Below are positions 1 through 6,138 of a stretch of 9,411 bases of DNA, piece after piece. Source of the stretch: Methanosarcinales archaeon (GTDB taxonomy: Archaea; Halobacteriota; Methanosarcinia; Methanosarcinales; Methanogasteraceae); contig JAUWCK010000028.1 in NCBI GenBank assembly GCA_030609345.1, positions 1-9,411 of the forward strand, read 5' to 3'. The translations under genes were made by a program, and so were the position numbers. Under the pieces are notes generated by a model that was not told the DNA's origin, did not search any database, and saw only the letters and a list, made by a program, of their open reading frames with translations. Each line of letters opens with the position of its first letter. Within the stretch, counting starts at the first letter, position 1.

Positions 1-618
1 GGGCAGGATGCAAGATTGCGTTTCGTCAGGGAGGCGTTTGAGAACCGGTATCGCGAGGTATCAGGTTATGACCGGTGCATCCCCAACTTTTACCGGAGTG
101 TGGCACAGCGTTTGATCGAATATGTACGCGGGATGACGGCAGTCCATTTTATACGCGGGAAGGTGGGACCGAAAGAGGTGACTGATCAGATGATATCGGT
201 CATCGAGTCGGTCTGCACGGAACTATCTGAGATCATGGTCTCCAAACGAAATATCGACCTGTACGCACGAAGCAGAGCGGGTAACGAGAACTCAGTAGGA
301 TGCAGCGCAAGCCAGACCGGATATGATCTACTCCCCGACCTGATAGCGAGTCCGTCCGGATTCGTACCGGCAACCAGTCCGAAGGTGGAGCAGGCGCTCC
401 TCGAGATCGACAGGGGGATCACATCGAGGACGCGGGATATGAGCGTACTCCCGATAACCGGGGTCTGGTCGATTGCAAAAAGTTTGCTTGCGGATCAGTC
501 AGGAGACGACCTCGAACATGCGATACGGATATTGATCGCAGACACCCTACTTATGTATGCAAAGGAGATGTATGAAAATCCTGAAATTGTGAAACGAATG
601 AAACAGGGGATACTATGA
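1..618 (+). CDS. Partial protein, C-terminal domain shared with the next gene
   Basis: The frame is open from the first base, so the gene starts outside the window and 205 C-terminal residues are visible. The TTG at base 16 is unlikely to be the start because the shared domain already covers the codons before it. I do not recognise a named family. No signal peptide or obvious membrane span is visible; the fragment looks alpha-helical and soluble. It resembles the last ~198 residues of the downstream gene in three places: a Cys-Ile-Pro motif (C26-P28 here), a hydrophobic Pro-Ile-Thr-Gly-Val-Trp motif (P151-W156), and a C-terminal Glu-Asn-Pro-Glu-Ile-Val-Lys/Arg-Arg motif (E192-R199). The next gene starts inside this stop codon (ATGA), which implies co-transcription and translational coupling. 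By analogy the missing part may carry a membrane anchor and HEAT repeats, but that is inference. Confidence 0.8.
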   Translation, partial: GQDARLRFVREAFENRYREVSGYDRCIPNFYRSVAQRLIEYVRGMTAVHFIRGKVGPKEVTDQMISVIESVCTELSEIMVSKRNIDLYARSRAGNENSVGCSASQTGYDLLPDLIASPSGFVPATSPKVEQALLEIDRGITSRTRDMSVLPITGVWSIAKSLLADQSGDDLEHAIRILIADTLLMYAKEMYENPEIVKRMKQGIL

Positions 619-2564
619 AGATTATAACAATACTTGTCATCGCACTGATTGCCGCGCTCTGCATCGGGAGTGTGAACATGGATGGTGCGGCTGCTGCTCC
701 TGATGATCCTGACGACCCCGATGCGCCAGATGCACCGAACAAACCATCTACCACTTCACCGGCTGCTGCACCGGTTGTCACGCCGGATAGAGGGAGACCC
801 GATGCAGGTGGGACCGGGAGTATCGATGACGCTACGGTCGTAGATGCAGCGAATGCAAACCGGGTACTGCTCGATTACTCGATCGACACCATCGCTGTGG
901 TCTCGATGGGTGCGGAGAACTACTACGTCGTCAGTTACAAAAACGTCGTCTGCGGGAGGGGGATCGAGATCTTCACAGACGATGGTACGGTTGTGACCGA
1001 TGCATCGATTGTCGATGGTGTTCTTGAGGCGGCTGCATGGAGGAAAGCAGCAATGAAGCTCGATCCTGCTGAGATCAGTGCCATCAAAGCCCTTGTGGGG
1101 TCGCCGCAGGTGATTGAAAAAACCCGTATCAGCCTGATCACATCATGCGACTCGCTCGATGTGCTGAGCAATGATATCGCAAGTTCGGATGTTGCGGATT
1201 ATGGGGTGCTTTCCACTTTTGGTGAGCGGTTTATGGAGGTGGACGGGAAGATGGTGGAGATGGTGAATGGAACCGGTTTTTTCTTAGGCGATCTGATAGA
1301 GCATCAGAGAACGATCTCATCTATTGTAAACGAGGCGAACAGCACCAAGAAATCGCTGCATGCGGACTGGAAGGGGAGAGGCAACGCTAAAAATCGTGTT
1401 TTCGGGACGCTTGTACTGATCGTTATTATATTAATGGCTGCAACCGCGCTGATACTTATGAAATCGAAGGATAAGGAATTATCTATTAAAAAACGTGCAC
1501 ACAAACTCTTCGAAAGGAAAAAAGAGAATATCATCGATCAATTGCACAGCCGCGATGCTGACGAGCGTGCCAGATCCGCCCTGATGGCTGGCGCGTCCGC
1601 AGAGGTCGATGAAAACATCATTCCTCATCTGATCGTGCTTCTCGACGACGCCGATGATCGCGTTCGTGCCAATGCCGCGCAGTCGATCAGGCGCATCGGA
1701 CAGAAGAACAGGAACCTTGTGCAGTTCGCAAAAGAGCCGCTCAAACGTCATCTCGACGATCCGAGCGATAAGGCGCGAGATGCCATGACACAGGCGTACC
1801 AGGTTGTCTGGGGCGAGACTGTAGAAGCAGTGGAAATAGCAGGGAATGTGGAGGCGGTAGAGGCGACAGAAGCGGCAGGAAAGGCAGAAGCGGAAAAAGA
1901 GACAGGGGATGTCGAATCTGCTGTTGTAACGGCAGAGGCGCCAGAAGAAGAGATTGCGAAAGCCACGCTTACCGATGCACAGCAACGGCGCCTCCATGAA
2001 CTGAAACATCTGGTGAACCAATCGATAAGCAACCTCCCGGTAGGCTGTGATCTCTGCATCCCGCATTATCTCCTGAGCATCTGCACAACAGTTGCCGATA
2101 TGGTCGGGCATGCAAAGGGTGCGGACAGCGAGAGGATCGATGAGATGATCGATGCCGACGAGATGACCTGTAAATATATTGCGGATTTGATAGAGAATAG
2201 TAGATTTATTGACATCTGCATCTCAAAGAACATGGGCGCGTTCGACGATACCGGGTTTGTAGCAGGAGCTAAGGAATATTCGGACAAATTGGATGCCCTG
2301 ATCAGCGATCCGATAGAGTTTGCAGATTCACTGAACATGGAAGAGGAACTGTGGGCGGTGGATAGCGCGATCACAGAGAAGATGGGCGAACTGATGATCA
2401 TACCGATATCCGGGTTGTGGAAGGTGTCAAAAAGTGTTTTCGATGATGCATCCGACGAATCAGGGACCAAACGTGCATTCATGGCCATGATATCACTGGT
2501 CATCCTTGGAAGAATACGCGAGATGATGGAGAATCCCGAGATCGTCAGAAGGTTGCGGTTGTAA
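615..2564 (+). CDS. Predicted secreted/membrane-anchored HEAT-repeat protein (649 aa)
   Basis: This is a multi-domain predicted envelope protein of unknown function. Residues 1-~28 form a signal peptide (Lys-Ile-Ile start, hydrophobic core, Ala-rich end). Residues ~29-70 are a low-complexity Asp/Pro/Ala/Thr linker of the kind that spaces archaeal surface proteins. Residues ~80-255 form an extracytoplasmic domain I cannot assign. One membrane span lies at ~261-284, followed by a Lys-rich stretch that places the rest in the cytoplasm. Residues ~303-396 contain HEAT/PBS-lyase-type repeats (Asp-Ala-Asp-Glu-Arg-Ala-Arg, then Asp-Asp-Arg-Val-Arg-Ala-Asn-Ala-Ala). Residues ~400-450 are an Ala/Glu/Val-rich linker. 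Residues ~452-649 form an alpha-helical domain paralogous to the upstream gene, with C478-x2-C481-Ile-Pro, Pro-Ile-Ser-Gly-Leu-Trp at 597-602 and Glu-Asn-Pro-Glu-Ile-Val at 639-644. The layout suggests a link between an outside signal and an internal protein-interaction surface, but no catalytic motif is seen. Confidence 0.85.
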   Translation: MKIITILVIALIAALCIGSVNMDGAAAAPDDPDDPDAPDAPNKPSTTSPAAAPVVTPDRGRPDAGGTGSIDDATVVDAANANRVLLDYSIDTIAVVSMGAENYYVVSYKNVVCGRGIEIFTDDGTVVTDASIVDGVLEAAAWRKAAMKLDPAEISAIKALVGSPQVIEKTRISLITSCDSLDVLSNDIASSDVADYGVLSTFGERFMEVDGKMVEMVNGTGFFLGDLIEHQRTISSIVNEANSTKKSLHADWKGRGNAKNRVFGTLVLIVIILMAATALILMKSKDKELSIKKRAHKLFERKKENIIDQLHSRDADERARSALMAGASAEVDENIIPHLIVLLDDADDRVRANAAQSIRRIGQKNRNLVQFAKEPLKRHLDDPSDKARDAMTQAYQVVWGETVEAVEIAGNVEAVEATEAAGKAEAEKETGDVESAVVTAEAPEEEIAKATLTDAQQRRLHELKHLVNQSISNLPVGCDLCIPHYLLSICTTVADMVGHAKGADSERIDEMIDADEMTCKYIADLIENSRFIDICISKNMGAFDDTGFVAGAKEYSDKLDALISDPIEFADSLNMEEELWAVDSAITEKMGELMIIPISGLWKVSKSVFDDASDESGTKRAFMAMISLVILGRIREMMENPEIVRRLRL

Positions 2565-2586
2565 ACGAGATAAAATAGGTGCTGAC

Positions 2587-2865
2587 ATGTCACAGGAAAA
2601 GAATACGATCGAGGAATATGATGCGATCCTAAAGGAGGTCAGGGGACTGATGGTCGCAAAGAATGCGGATTACGGTGATTCGTGGAGAGAGATGCGACTC
2701 CCGTCAATAACAGACCAGATACTCGTTAAAGCATACAGAATACGCAGCATGGAGGAGTCGGGAGGACCTCCAAAGGTTTCCGAAGGCATTGCGTCTGAAT
2801 ACCGGGATATCCTGAATTACTGCGTATTCGCACTGATAAAATTACGCGACGAAAAAATGGCATGA
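2587..2865 (+). CDS. DUF1599 domain protein (nucleotide-modification-associated type)
   Basis: A 92-residue protein matching, from memory, the DUF1599 family, also called nucleotide modification associated domain 1. That family is related to all-alpha (MazG/dUTPase-like) nucleotide pyrophosphatases. Visible hallmarks are Lys-Asn-Ala-Asp-Tyr-Gly-Asp-Ser-Trp-Arg (25-34), Ser-Ile-Thr-Asp-Gln-Ile (40-45) with K48 and R51, and an acidic helix with E66, E71 and D74 followed by Asn-Tyr (77-78). Such Glu/Asp sets chelate Mg2+ in the wider superfamily. Length is normal, so the protein looks complete. An AGGTG Shine-Dalgarno-like sequence at 2576-2580 supports the ATG. It lies 22 bases after the HEAT-repeat gene and is probably in the same transcript. 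A house-cleaning or modified-nucleotide role is possible; the substrate is unknown. Confidence 0.75.
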   Translation: MSQEKNTIEEYDAILKEVRGLMVAKNADYGDSWREMRLPSITDQILVKAYRIRSMEESGGPPKVSEGIASEYRDILNYCVFALIKLRDEKMA

Positions 2866-2957
2866 GTGATTTGATTCGAGAAATGCGTAGAAAATTCATA
2901 GTTGCATCATCAGGCACTATCGCTTTTTCAAGTAAAATCGCCATGCCCTTAGATTCT

Positions 2958-3023
2958 ACCGCAGAGTGCACAGAGCCACGCAGAGGGTTGAAAATGATCT
3001 CGAAACTCTGCGCCCTCCGCGGT
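2958..3023. repeat. Imperfect inverted repeat of the CGCAGAG type
   Basis: The left arm carries ACCGC (2958-2962) and CGCAGAG (2979-2985). The right arm carries CTCTGCG (3006-3012) and GCGGT (3019-3023). The inner 7-bp and outer 5-bp stems pair perfectly; the segments between them do not. The left arm also holds three near-copies of (G)CAGAG/ACAGAG. Similar 'cgcagag' intergenic palindromes occur dispersed in many prokaryotic genomes; only this copy is visible here, so dispersal cannot be judged. It sits between the DUF1599 and HAD genes. Confidence 0.6.
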
Positions 3024-3037
3024 GATAAATCACTTGA

Positions 3038-3158
3038 TTTTCAGACAGTGTCGCATCATCACAATTGCCGGATTCGGATGATGCGGCATGGAGCAACCAT
3101 ATCGAAGGGGACGTCGATGATATTTGCGAAGATTTCAAGAAAATGTCGAACCGGCTTT
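3038..3158 (+). pseudogene. Short coding-like remnant upstream of the HAD gene
   Basis: This frame is open from just after a TGA at 3035-3037 to a TGA at 3156-3158. It reads like the acidic C-terminal end of a soluble protein: Asp-Ser-Asp-Asp-Ala-Ala-Trp, then Glu-Gly-Asp-Val-Asp-Asp-Ile, then Phe-Lys-Lys-Met. There is no ATG; the only in-frame alternative start is a TTG at 3065 without a Shine-Dalgarno. It ends 17 bases before the HAD start, the spacing of an upstream operon partner. It may be the tail of a gene whose 5' part was lost when the repeat-bearing sequence arrived. A chance open frame is also possible. Confidence 0.3.
3049..3088. repeat. 12-bp stem-loop
   Basis: TGTCGCATCATC (3049-3060) pairs with GATGATGCGGCA (3077-3088) along 12 positions, with one G-T wobble, around a 16-base loop. 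There is no T-run after it, so it is not a canonical terminator. It overlaps the coding-like remnant; the second arm encodes Asp-Asp-Ala-Ala in that frame. Confidence 0.5.
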
Positions 3159-3175
3159 GATGCGTTATCAGGATT

Positions 3176-4150
3176 ATGAACGTTATATGCTTCGATCTGG
3201 AAGGTCCGCTGTCGCCGCAGGACAATGCCTACGAGGTAACCTCCTTAATCGAGAACGGGGATGCGATATTCGAGACGCTGAGCCGATACGACGACGTACT
3301 GGCGCTTGCGGGTCGCGAGAATTACGAGCCAGGTGACACGCTTGCGCTCATCGTCCCGTTCCTGCTTGTGCACGGGATCAGGGAAGAGGATATCACAGAG
3401 ATCTCATCGCATGCACGGATCGTATCCGGCGCAAAGGACCTGATTGCGAGATTGAAAGGAGATGGATGGGATGTGCACATCATCTCGACGAGTTATGAGC
3501 AGCACGCCTACCAGATCGGTGCGGCGCTTGGCGTTTCCAGGGATCATATCGCATGTACGCGGCTTGACCTTGAGGATTTGCGCGGGAGACTCACTGATGA
3601 CGATATTGCTTGCATACGCGGCATCGAGGATGAGATTCTCAGCACCGAAAACGAAGAGACGGTGTTCCGGAGATTGGATGATTTCTACTTCAACGAACTG
3701 AAAAAGACCGCGCTTGGTGATATCTTTTCAATGGTGCGGGTGGTCGGAGGCGCACGCAAGGTCCAGGCGATGGAGGAGATCGCTGCCAGCCACGACATGA
3801 CGCCCGGGGACGTGGTCGTTGTCGGGGATTCGATCACCGACTTTGCGATGCTCGGGTGTGTGCGGGATGCGGGCGGGATTGCGATCGTTTTCAATGGCAA
3901 CGAGTACGCAGTCCCGTATGCGAACATCGCGCTATGTGGAACCGATATCGGGCTCTTGTGGGAGTTTGCGCTGGCGTGTGCACGCGGAGACGACGTGATC
4001 GAACTGGCACGCACGCTCGAGCAGGAATACAGAAACGATCCGCGGGTCGATTGCCTCGTTGGAGCGGATGCGGATAAGATCGCGGATGTCGTGGAGGCGC
4101 ACAAGCGGTTTCGGAAACTGGTTCGCGGCGAGGCTGCGAAACTTGGCTGA
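3176..4150 (+). CDS. HAD-superfamily hydrolase, EhaR-like
   Basis: A 324-residue cytoplasmic protein with all four HAD motifs. Motif I is Phe-Asp-Leu-Glu-Gly-Pro-Leu (D7 nucleophile; Glu replaces the usual second Asp at position 9). Motif II is Ile-Ile-Ser-Thr-Ser (S104-S106), motif III is K195, and motif IV is Gly-Asp-Ser-Ile-Thr-Asp (217-222). The DxE form of motif I also occurs in ThrH, and the overall layout resembles phosphoserine-phosphatase-like HADs. Methanogen proteins of this look are annotated 'energy-converting hydrogenase A subunit R', although no hydrogenase genes are present here. The true substrate, probably a small phosphate ester, cannot be read from sequence. Residues ~20-80 and 130-180 form the cap region. 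The ATG is preceded by AGGA at 3170-3173, three bases from the start. The next gene is convergent. Confidence 0.85.
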   Translation: MNVICFDLEGPLSPQDNAYEVTSLIENGDAIFETLSRYDDVLALAGRENYEPGDTLALIVPFLLVHGIREEDITEISSHARIVSGAKDLIARLKGDGWDVHIISTSYEQHAYQIGAALGVSRDHIACTRLDLEDLRGRLTDDDIACIRGIEDEILSTENEETVFRRLDDFYFNELKKTALGDIFSMVRVVGGARKVQAMEEIAASHDMTPGDVVVVGDSITDFAMLGCVRDAGGIAIVFNGNEYAVPYANIALCGTDIGLLWEFALACARGDDVIELARTLEQEYRNDPRVDCLVGADADKIADVVEAHKRFRKLVRGEAAKLG

Positions 4151-4151
4151 A

Positions 4152-4172
4152 GAAGACTGTTAGCGTCTTTTG
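4152..4172 (+). terminator. Weak terminator-like hairpin behind the HAD gene
   Basis: AAGAC (4153-4157) pairs with GTCTT (4165-4169) around a 7-base loop, and the right arm runs into TTTTGG directly after the stop codon. The stem is short and the T-run only four bases. An alternative pairing of ACTGT (4156-4160) with ACAGT (4176-4180) exists. Archaeal termination mostly needs T-runs, so support is modest. Confidence 0.3.
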
Positions 4173-4198
4173 GTGACAGTTCCCACTCACGGGAGGTC

Positions 4199-4231
4199 TT
4201 ATATAAAGGATATCTCAAAACAATATAAATA
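4199..4231 (+). promoter_or_regulatory. Two TATA-like boxes facing a gene-free stretch
   Basis: TTATATAAA (4199-4207) and AATATAAAT (4222-4230) both match the archaeal TATA consensus on the plus strand and stand out as A/T-rich islands. At about 25 bases downstream the expected starts are near 4230 and 4252. No protein-coding gene on this strand follows, so they would drive a non-coding transcript. The elements may also work as an AT-rich end for the convergent genes. Confidence 0.45.
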
Positions 4232-4249
4232 GGTAACTGTGAGGAGTGC

Positions 4250-4430
4250 GTATGTGCTCAGGTCCTGCGTACTAACTCCGTTTTCGACCAACAACACGAC
4301 TTACGCCGAATGGGCAACTTCGTGAATACGATGCGAAACGTACTTGCGTTTGTGGCGAATTCGGGGCAAGTGCGGGTGTGAAGGGGCAACTGCGCTGGAA
4401 TGCGAGGTGCTTCCGGTCGGTGTACAATCG
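4250..4430 (+). ncRNA. Candidate small RNA between convergent genes
   Basis: About 180 bases lie between the TATA-like boxes and the stop of the convergent zinc-ribbon gene, without a convincing protein on either strand. Possible structure: CCGAAT (4306-4311) pairs with ATTCGG (4359-4364) and encloses AAACG-TACTTG-CGTTT (4336-4351). A motif recurs three times: GGGCAACT (4312-4319), GGGGCAAGTGCG (4363-4374) and GGGGCAACTGCG (4383-4394). I do not find RNase P, SRP or tRNA signatures. A 23-codon ORF from the ATG at 4310 is the only peptide candidate and has no Shine-Dalgarno. A decayed gene is the main alternative. Confidence 0.3.
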
Positions 4431-4640
4431 TTAGCGGTCCGCATATTCCTCGATCACGAATGCGCCGATGTAGCCGCATTCCTTGCACTGGTACTGGCAT
4501 CCGGCTTTCAAGCCAAGCCAGTACGTGACGTTTTTCGAGCCGCACTGCGGGCAGATGAGGGTGGTCTTCGCAGGACTCTTCTTTGACTCGGCAAGGACTG
4601 CCGCATCCAGTTTCTCGAAATCTTCAGGTGTCTCGTCCAT
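4431..4640 (-). CDS. Small zinc-ribbon protein
   Basis: A 69-residue protein with an acidic N-terminal helix (Asp-Glu-Thr-Pro-Glu-Asp-Phe) followed by a zinc ribbon. The first knuckle is Cys-Pro-Gln-Cys-Gly and the second Cys-Lys-Glu-Cys-Gly, separated by Tyr-Trp-Leu-Gly-Leu-Lys-Ala-Gly. The fold resembles TFIIS/RPB9-type ribbons, and stand-alone proteins of this pattern are common in methanogenic archaea. Role unknown; nucleic-acid or protein binding is likely. I chose the ATG at 4640 because AGGAG lies 10 bases upstream on the minus strand; an ATG at 4658 would add six residues but has a poorer ribosome site. It lies 44 bases after the Yip1-family gene and may be its transcript partner, although AT-rich sequence in the gap (minus-strand ATATTTAGA near 4672-4680) could be a separate promoter. 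Confidence 0.8.
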   Translation of the reverse strand: MDETPEDFEKLDAAVLAESKKSPAKTTLICPQCGSKNVTYWLGLKAGCQYQCKECGYIGAFVIEEYADR

Positions 4641-4684
4641 GTTGTCATCTCTCCTCATTGCCTTGGTTTTTCTAAATATCGCAA

Positions 4685-5305
4685 TTATATCATAATAATC
4701 ATGCTGTACAGGAGGTAGACCGCCACAGGCAGGACAACCGTGACCGTCGCGGTTCGCCTTGAGATATCGCACGCATGTTTGACTCCGAATATCCATATAA
4801 CAGCACTCCACAGCAAAAAAAGGATCCCGGCTATGTCAGACGCCTTCATAAGCGGATTCTGCATCAGCGTTTGCTTCAGGAGTTGGGGATCGATTGCGGA
4901 GACGTCGATACCCGGATACGCAAGCCAGACCGCAGCAAGTCCGATGATCGGTGCAATGATGGCAGGGATGAAACCGTATCCTGTAAACTCGAAAACCCGT
5001 CTGAACGAGCCAACTCCCCCAAGCATCGTCGAGATTGCATAGAATACCCCTGCATAAAGGAGCCACGAGATCGACATTAGGATAAGCCCTCCGATAACGC
5101 TGGTAGCCACAGAGATGCCTGTAAACGACACCGCCGCGGAGGGCGAGGGTGTCGTCACACCGTCCACCGCCGCGATATAGATGCCTGTGGCGATGGCTGC
5201 CAGAAGCACGATTGCGGCTGGTATCCGCAGGTTCGAGTCTCTTCCGGATATTCCGGCGAAGAACCGATCCGGGTTTGTCAGCGGGTTTGCCATGATGATC
5301 GCCAT
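4685..5305 (-). CDS. Yip1-family integral membrane protein
   Basis: A 206-residue protein with five hydrophobic spans at about residues 28-47, 63-90, 108-130, 157-176 and 186-204. The N-terminus, Asn-Pro-Leu-Thr-Asn-Pro-Asp-Arg-Phe-Phe, is the usual entry of prokaryotic Yip1-domain proteins, in which a short cytoplasmic amphipathic segment precedes the first helix. Function in archaea is unknown; eukaryotic relatives act in membrane traffic. The start is uncertain. ATG at 5305 gives 31 bases to the preceding stop, an internal ATG at 5293 fits the family N-terminus almost as well, and an upstream ATG at 5350 would overlap the regulator. None has a clear Shine-Dalgarno. A CATATAT stretch (5326-5332, minus strand) lies about 25 bases ahead of 5305, compatible with a leaderless transcript. 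Confidence 0.75.
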   Translation of the reverse strand: MAIIMANPLTNPDRFFAGISGRDSNLRIPAAIVLLAAIATGIYIAAVDGVTTPSPSAAVSFTGISVATSVIGGLILMSISWLLYAGVFYAISTMLGGVGSFRRVFEFTGYGFIPAIIAPIIGLAAVWLAYPGIDVSAIDPQLLKQTLMQNPLMKASDIAGILFLLWSAVIWIFGVKHACDISRRTATVTVVLPVAVYLLYSMIIMI

Positions 5306-5336
5306 CTGATTGATTGCTCTTGCATGGATATATGAG

Positions 5337-5564
5337 TTACTGCACTGCATCCGGTTCTGCCGAATCCTCCCAGTGCTCGCGGATGAATAGCTCCTCGATC
5401 GTCACGCCAAAGAAGTCCGCGAGTTTGAATGCGAGTTCGAGCGATGGGTTGTACCGCTGCTTCTCGATAGCGTTTATCGTCTGGCGTGTGACGCCAAGTT
5501 TCTCAGCGAGATCCTCTTGTGTGAGGTCATGCATCGCCCGGAAGACCTTCAGTTTGTTCTTCAT
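5337..5564 (-). CDS. XRE-family HTH transcriptional regulator
   Basis: A 75-residue Cro/C1-type DNA-binding protein. The helix-turn-helix spans residues ~4-58, with Leu-Thr-Gln-Glu-Asp-Leu-Ala-Glu, Gly-Val-Thr-Arg-Gln-Thr-Ile-Asn-Ala-Ile-Glu (recognition helix) and Tyr-Asn-Pro-Ser-Leu-Glu-Leu-Ala. The remaining tail is acidic. Small regulators of this form often sit beside DUF2178-type or other membrane proteins in archaea and bacteria. Here the ATG overlaps the stop of the membrane-protein gene by ATGA, so the two are translationally coupled. It probably controls its own operon and perhaps the ABC exporter upstream; the target operator is not proven. Confidence 0.9.
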   Translation of the reverse strand: MKNKLKVFRAMHDLTQEDLAEKLGVTRQTINAIEKQRYNPSLELAFKLADFFGVTIEELFIREHWEDSAEPDAVQ

Positions 5565-5944
5565 GACAGCCCTCGCCGGATATAATAAAAGCGAAATGCA
5601 ACAAATGTGAACATCCCGACAATGATCGCCAGTTCGATAACATCGTGGATCTCAAGAAGCCTGGGGGAATAATGAGTTACGTATATTAAGATTCCCGAAA
5701 ACCCCATCACAGTCCAGAACGCATTAGACCCGGCCTTCTCGTTGATTCGTATATGCATATCATCCACTGGAATCTCTGTATTTCGTTTGGTCGCCCAGTA
5801 GATGCCAAAAAAGACCAGCATCAAGCCAGAGAATGTGATGCCCATTCCAAGAAGCTCGAGACCTGCTACCGTAAACAGGACGATTCCAAGCAGCATCATT
5901 GCAGAGCCCCAGATGAAATGGGGTTTACTCCGTTTTAAATTCAT
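5561..5944 (-). CDS. DUF2178-like four-span membrane protein
   Basis: A 127-residue membrane protein with spans at about residues 9-30, 33-52, 73-91 and 101-121. A conserved cytoplasmic loop, Asp-Asp-Met-His-Ile-Arg-Ile-Asn-Glu-Lys-Ala (61-71), sits in the middle. The 'D/E-x3-R-I-x-E-K-A' loop followed by two spans is the signature I associate with DUF2178. Function unknown; the partner is typically an XRE regulator, as here. I chose the ATG at 5944 for its GAGG ribosome site seven bases upstream; an in-frame ATG at 5959 adds five residues and could be the start of a leaderless message. Confidence 0.8.
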   Translation of the reverse strand: MNLKRSKPHFIWGSAMMLLGIVLFTVAGLELLGMGITFSGLMLVFFGIYWATKRNTEIPVDDMHIRINEKAGSNAFWTVMGFSGILIYVTHYSPRLLEIHDVIELAIIVGMFTFVAFRFYYIRRGLS

Positions 5945-5978
5945 TTCATCGCCTCGCATCTTCCATTTGCAATAGAGC

Positions 5979-5990
5979 CTTTAAAAATAT
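5979..5990 (-). promoter_or_regulatory. Possible TATA box for the DUF2178/XRE genes
   Basis: On the minus strand this reads ATATTTTTAAAG, the most A/T-rich run between the ABC permease and the DUF2178-like gene. Its centre is about 26 bases ahead of position 5959, so transcription could start at or near the upstream ATG. It is flanked by TTGCA (5967-5971) and TGCAA (5997-6001), a loose inverted repeat. Confidence 0.4.
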
Positions 5991-6012
5991 GAATAGTGCA
6001 AGGCTCGCCCGC

Positions 6013-6096
6013 CTATCGTTGTGACGTTGTGACATTTTTCTTCTGTTTCATTGCTACATCCTCCGCCTGTCGTACACATAGAACCCGAGATATCAT
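6013..6096 (-). other. Small ORF or gene remnant between permease and DUF2178 gene
   Basis: A 27-codon frame starts at ATG 6096, and the frame is open back to 6129. It reads as a hydrophobic stretch followed by a charged segment (Arg-Gln-Ala-Glu-Asp-Val-Ala, then Lys-Gln-Lys-Lys-Asn), similar in character to the second span and loop of the DUF2178-like protein next door. An internal ATG at 6051 has a strong GGAGG (6060-6064) eight bases upstream and gives a 12-residue peptide. A tandem 8-base duplication (CGTTGTGA twice, 6017-6032) lies near the end and shifts the frame to an early stop. It may be a broken gene start; support is weak. Confidence 0.25.
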
Positions 6097-6138
6097 AGCG
6101 ATGACAACGCCGACGAGAGGACTTGAGATTCAGTTCTG

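Noticed and set aside
1819..1900. Short-period GAGGCGGTAGAGGCGACAG-like repetition suggesting a tandem repeat
   Set aside because: It encodes the Ala/Glu/Val-rich linker of the HEAT-repeat protein; the repetition is loose and explained by amino-acid composition.
1479..2111. 210-codon open frame on the minus strand inside the HEAT-repeat gene
   Set aside because: It lies antisense to a clearly coding region with domain structure, is Cys/Arg/Phe-rich and resembles no protein family; it is a shadow frame.
2862..3179. 105-codon plus-strand frame starting at the DUF1599 stop
   Set aside because: It runs through the inverted repeats, has no family resemblance and odd composition; the ATGA overlap with DUF1599 looks accidental.
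4258..4545. Minus-strand frame of 95 codons overlapping the zinc-ribbon gene
   Set aside because: It crosses the zinc-ribbon gene in another frame and is Arg/Pro-rich noise.
5225..5240. GGTTCGAGTC-like string reminiscent of a tRNA T-arm
   Set aside because: It lies inside the Yip1-family gene and has no acceptor, D-arm or anticodon stem around it.
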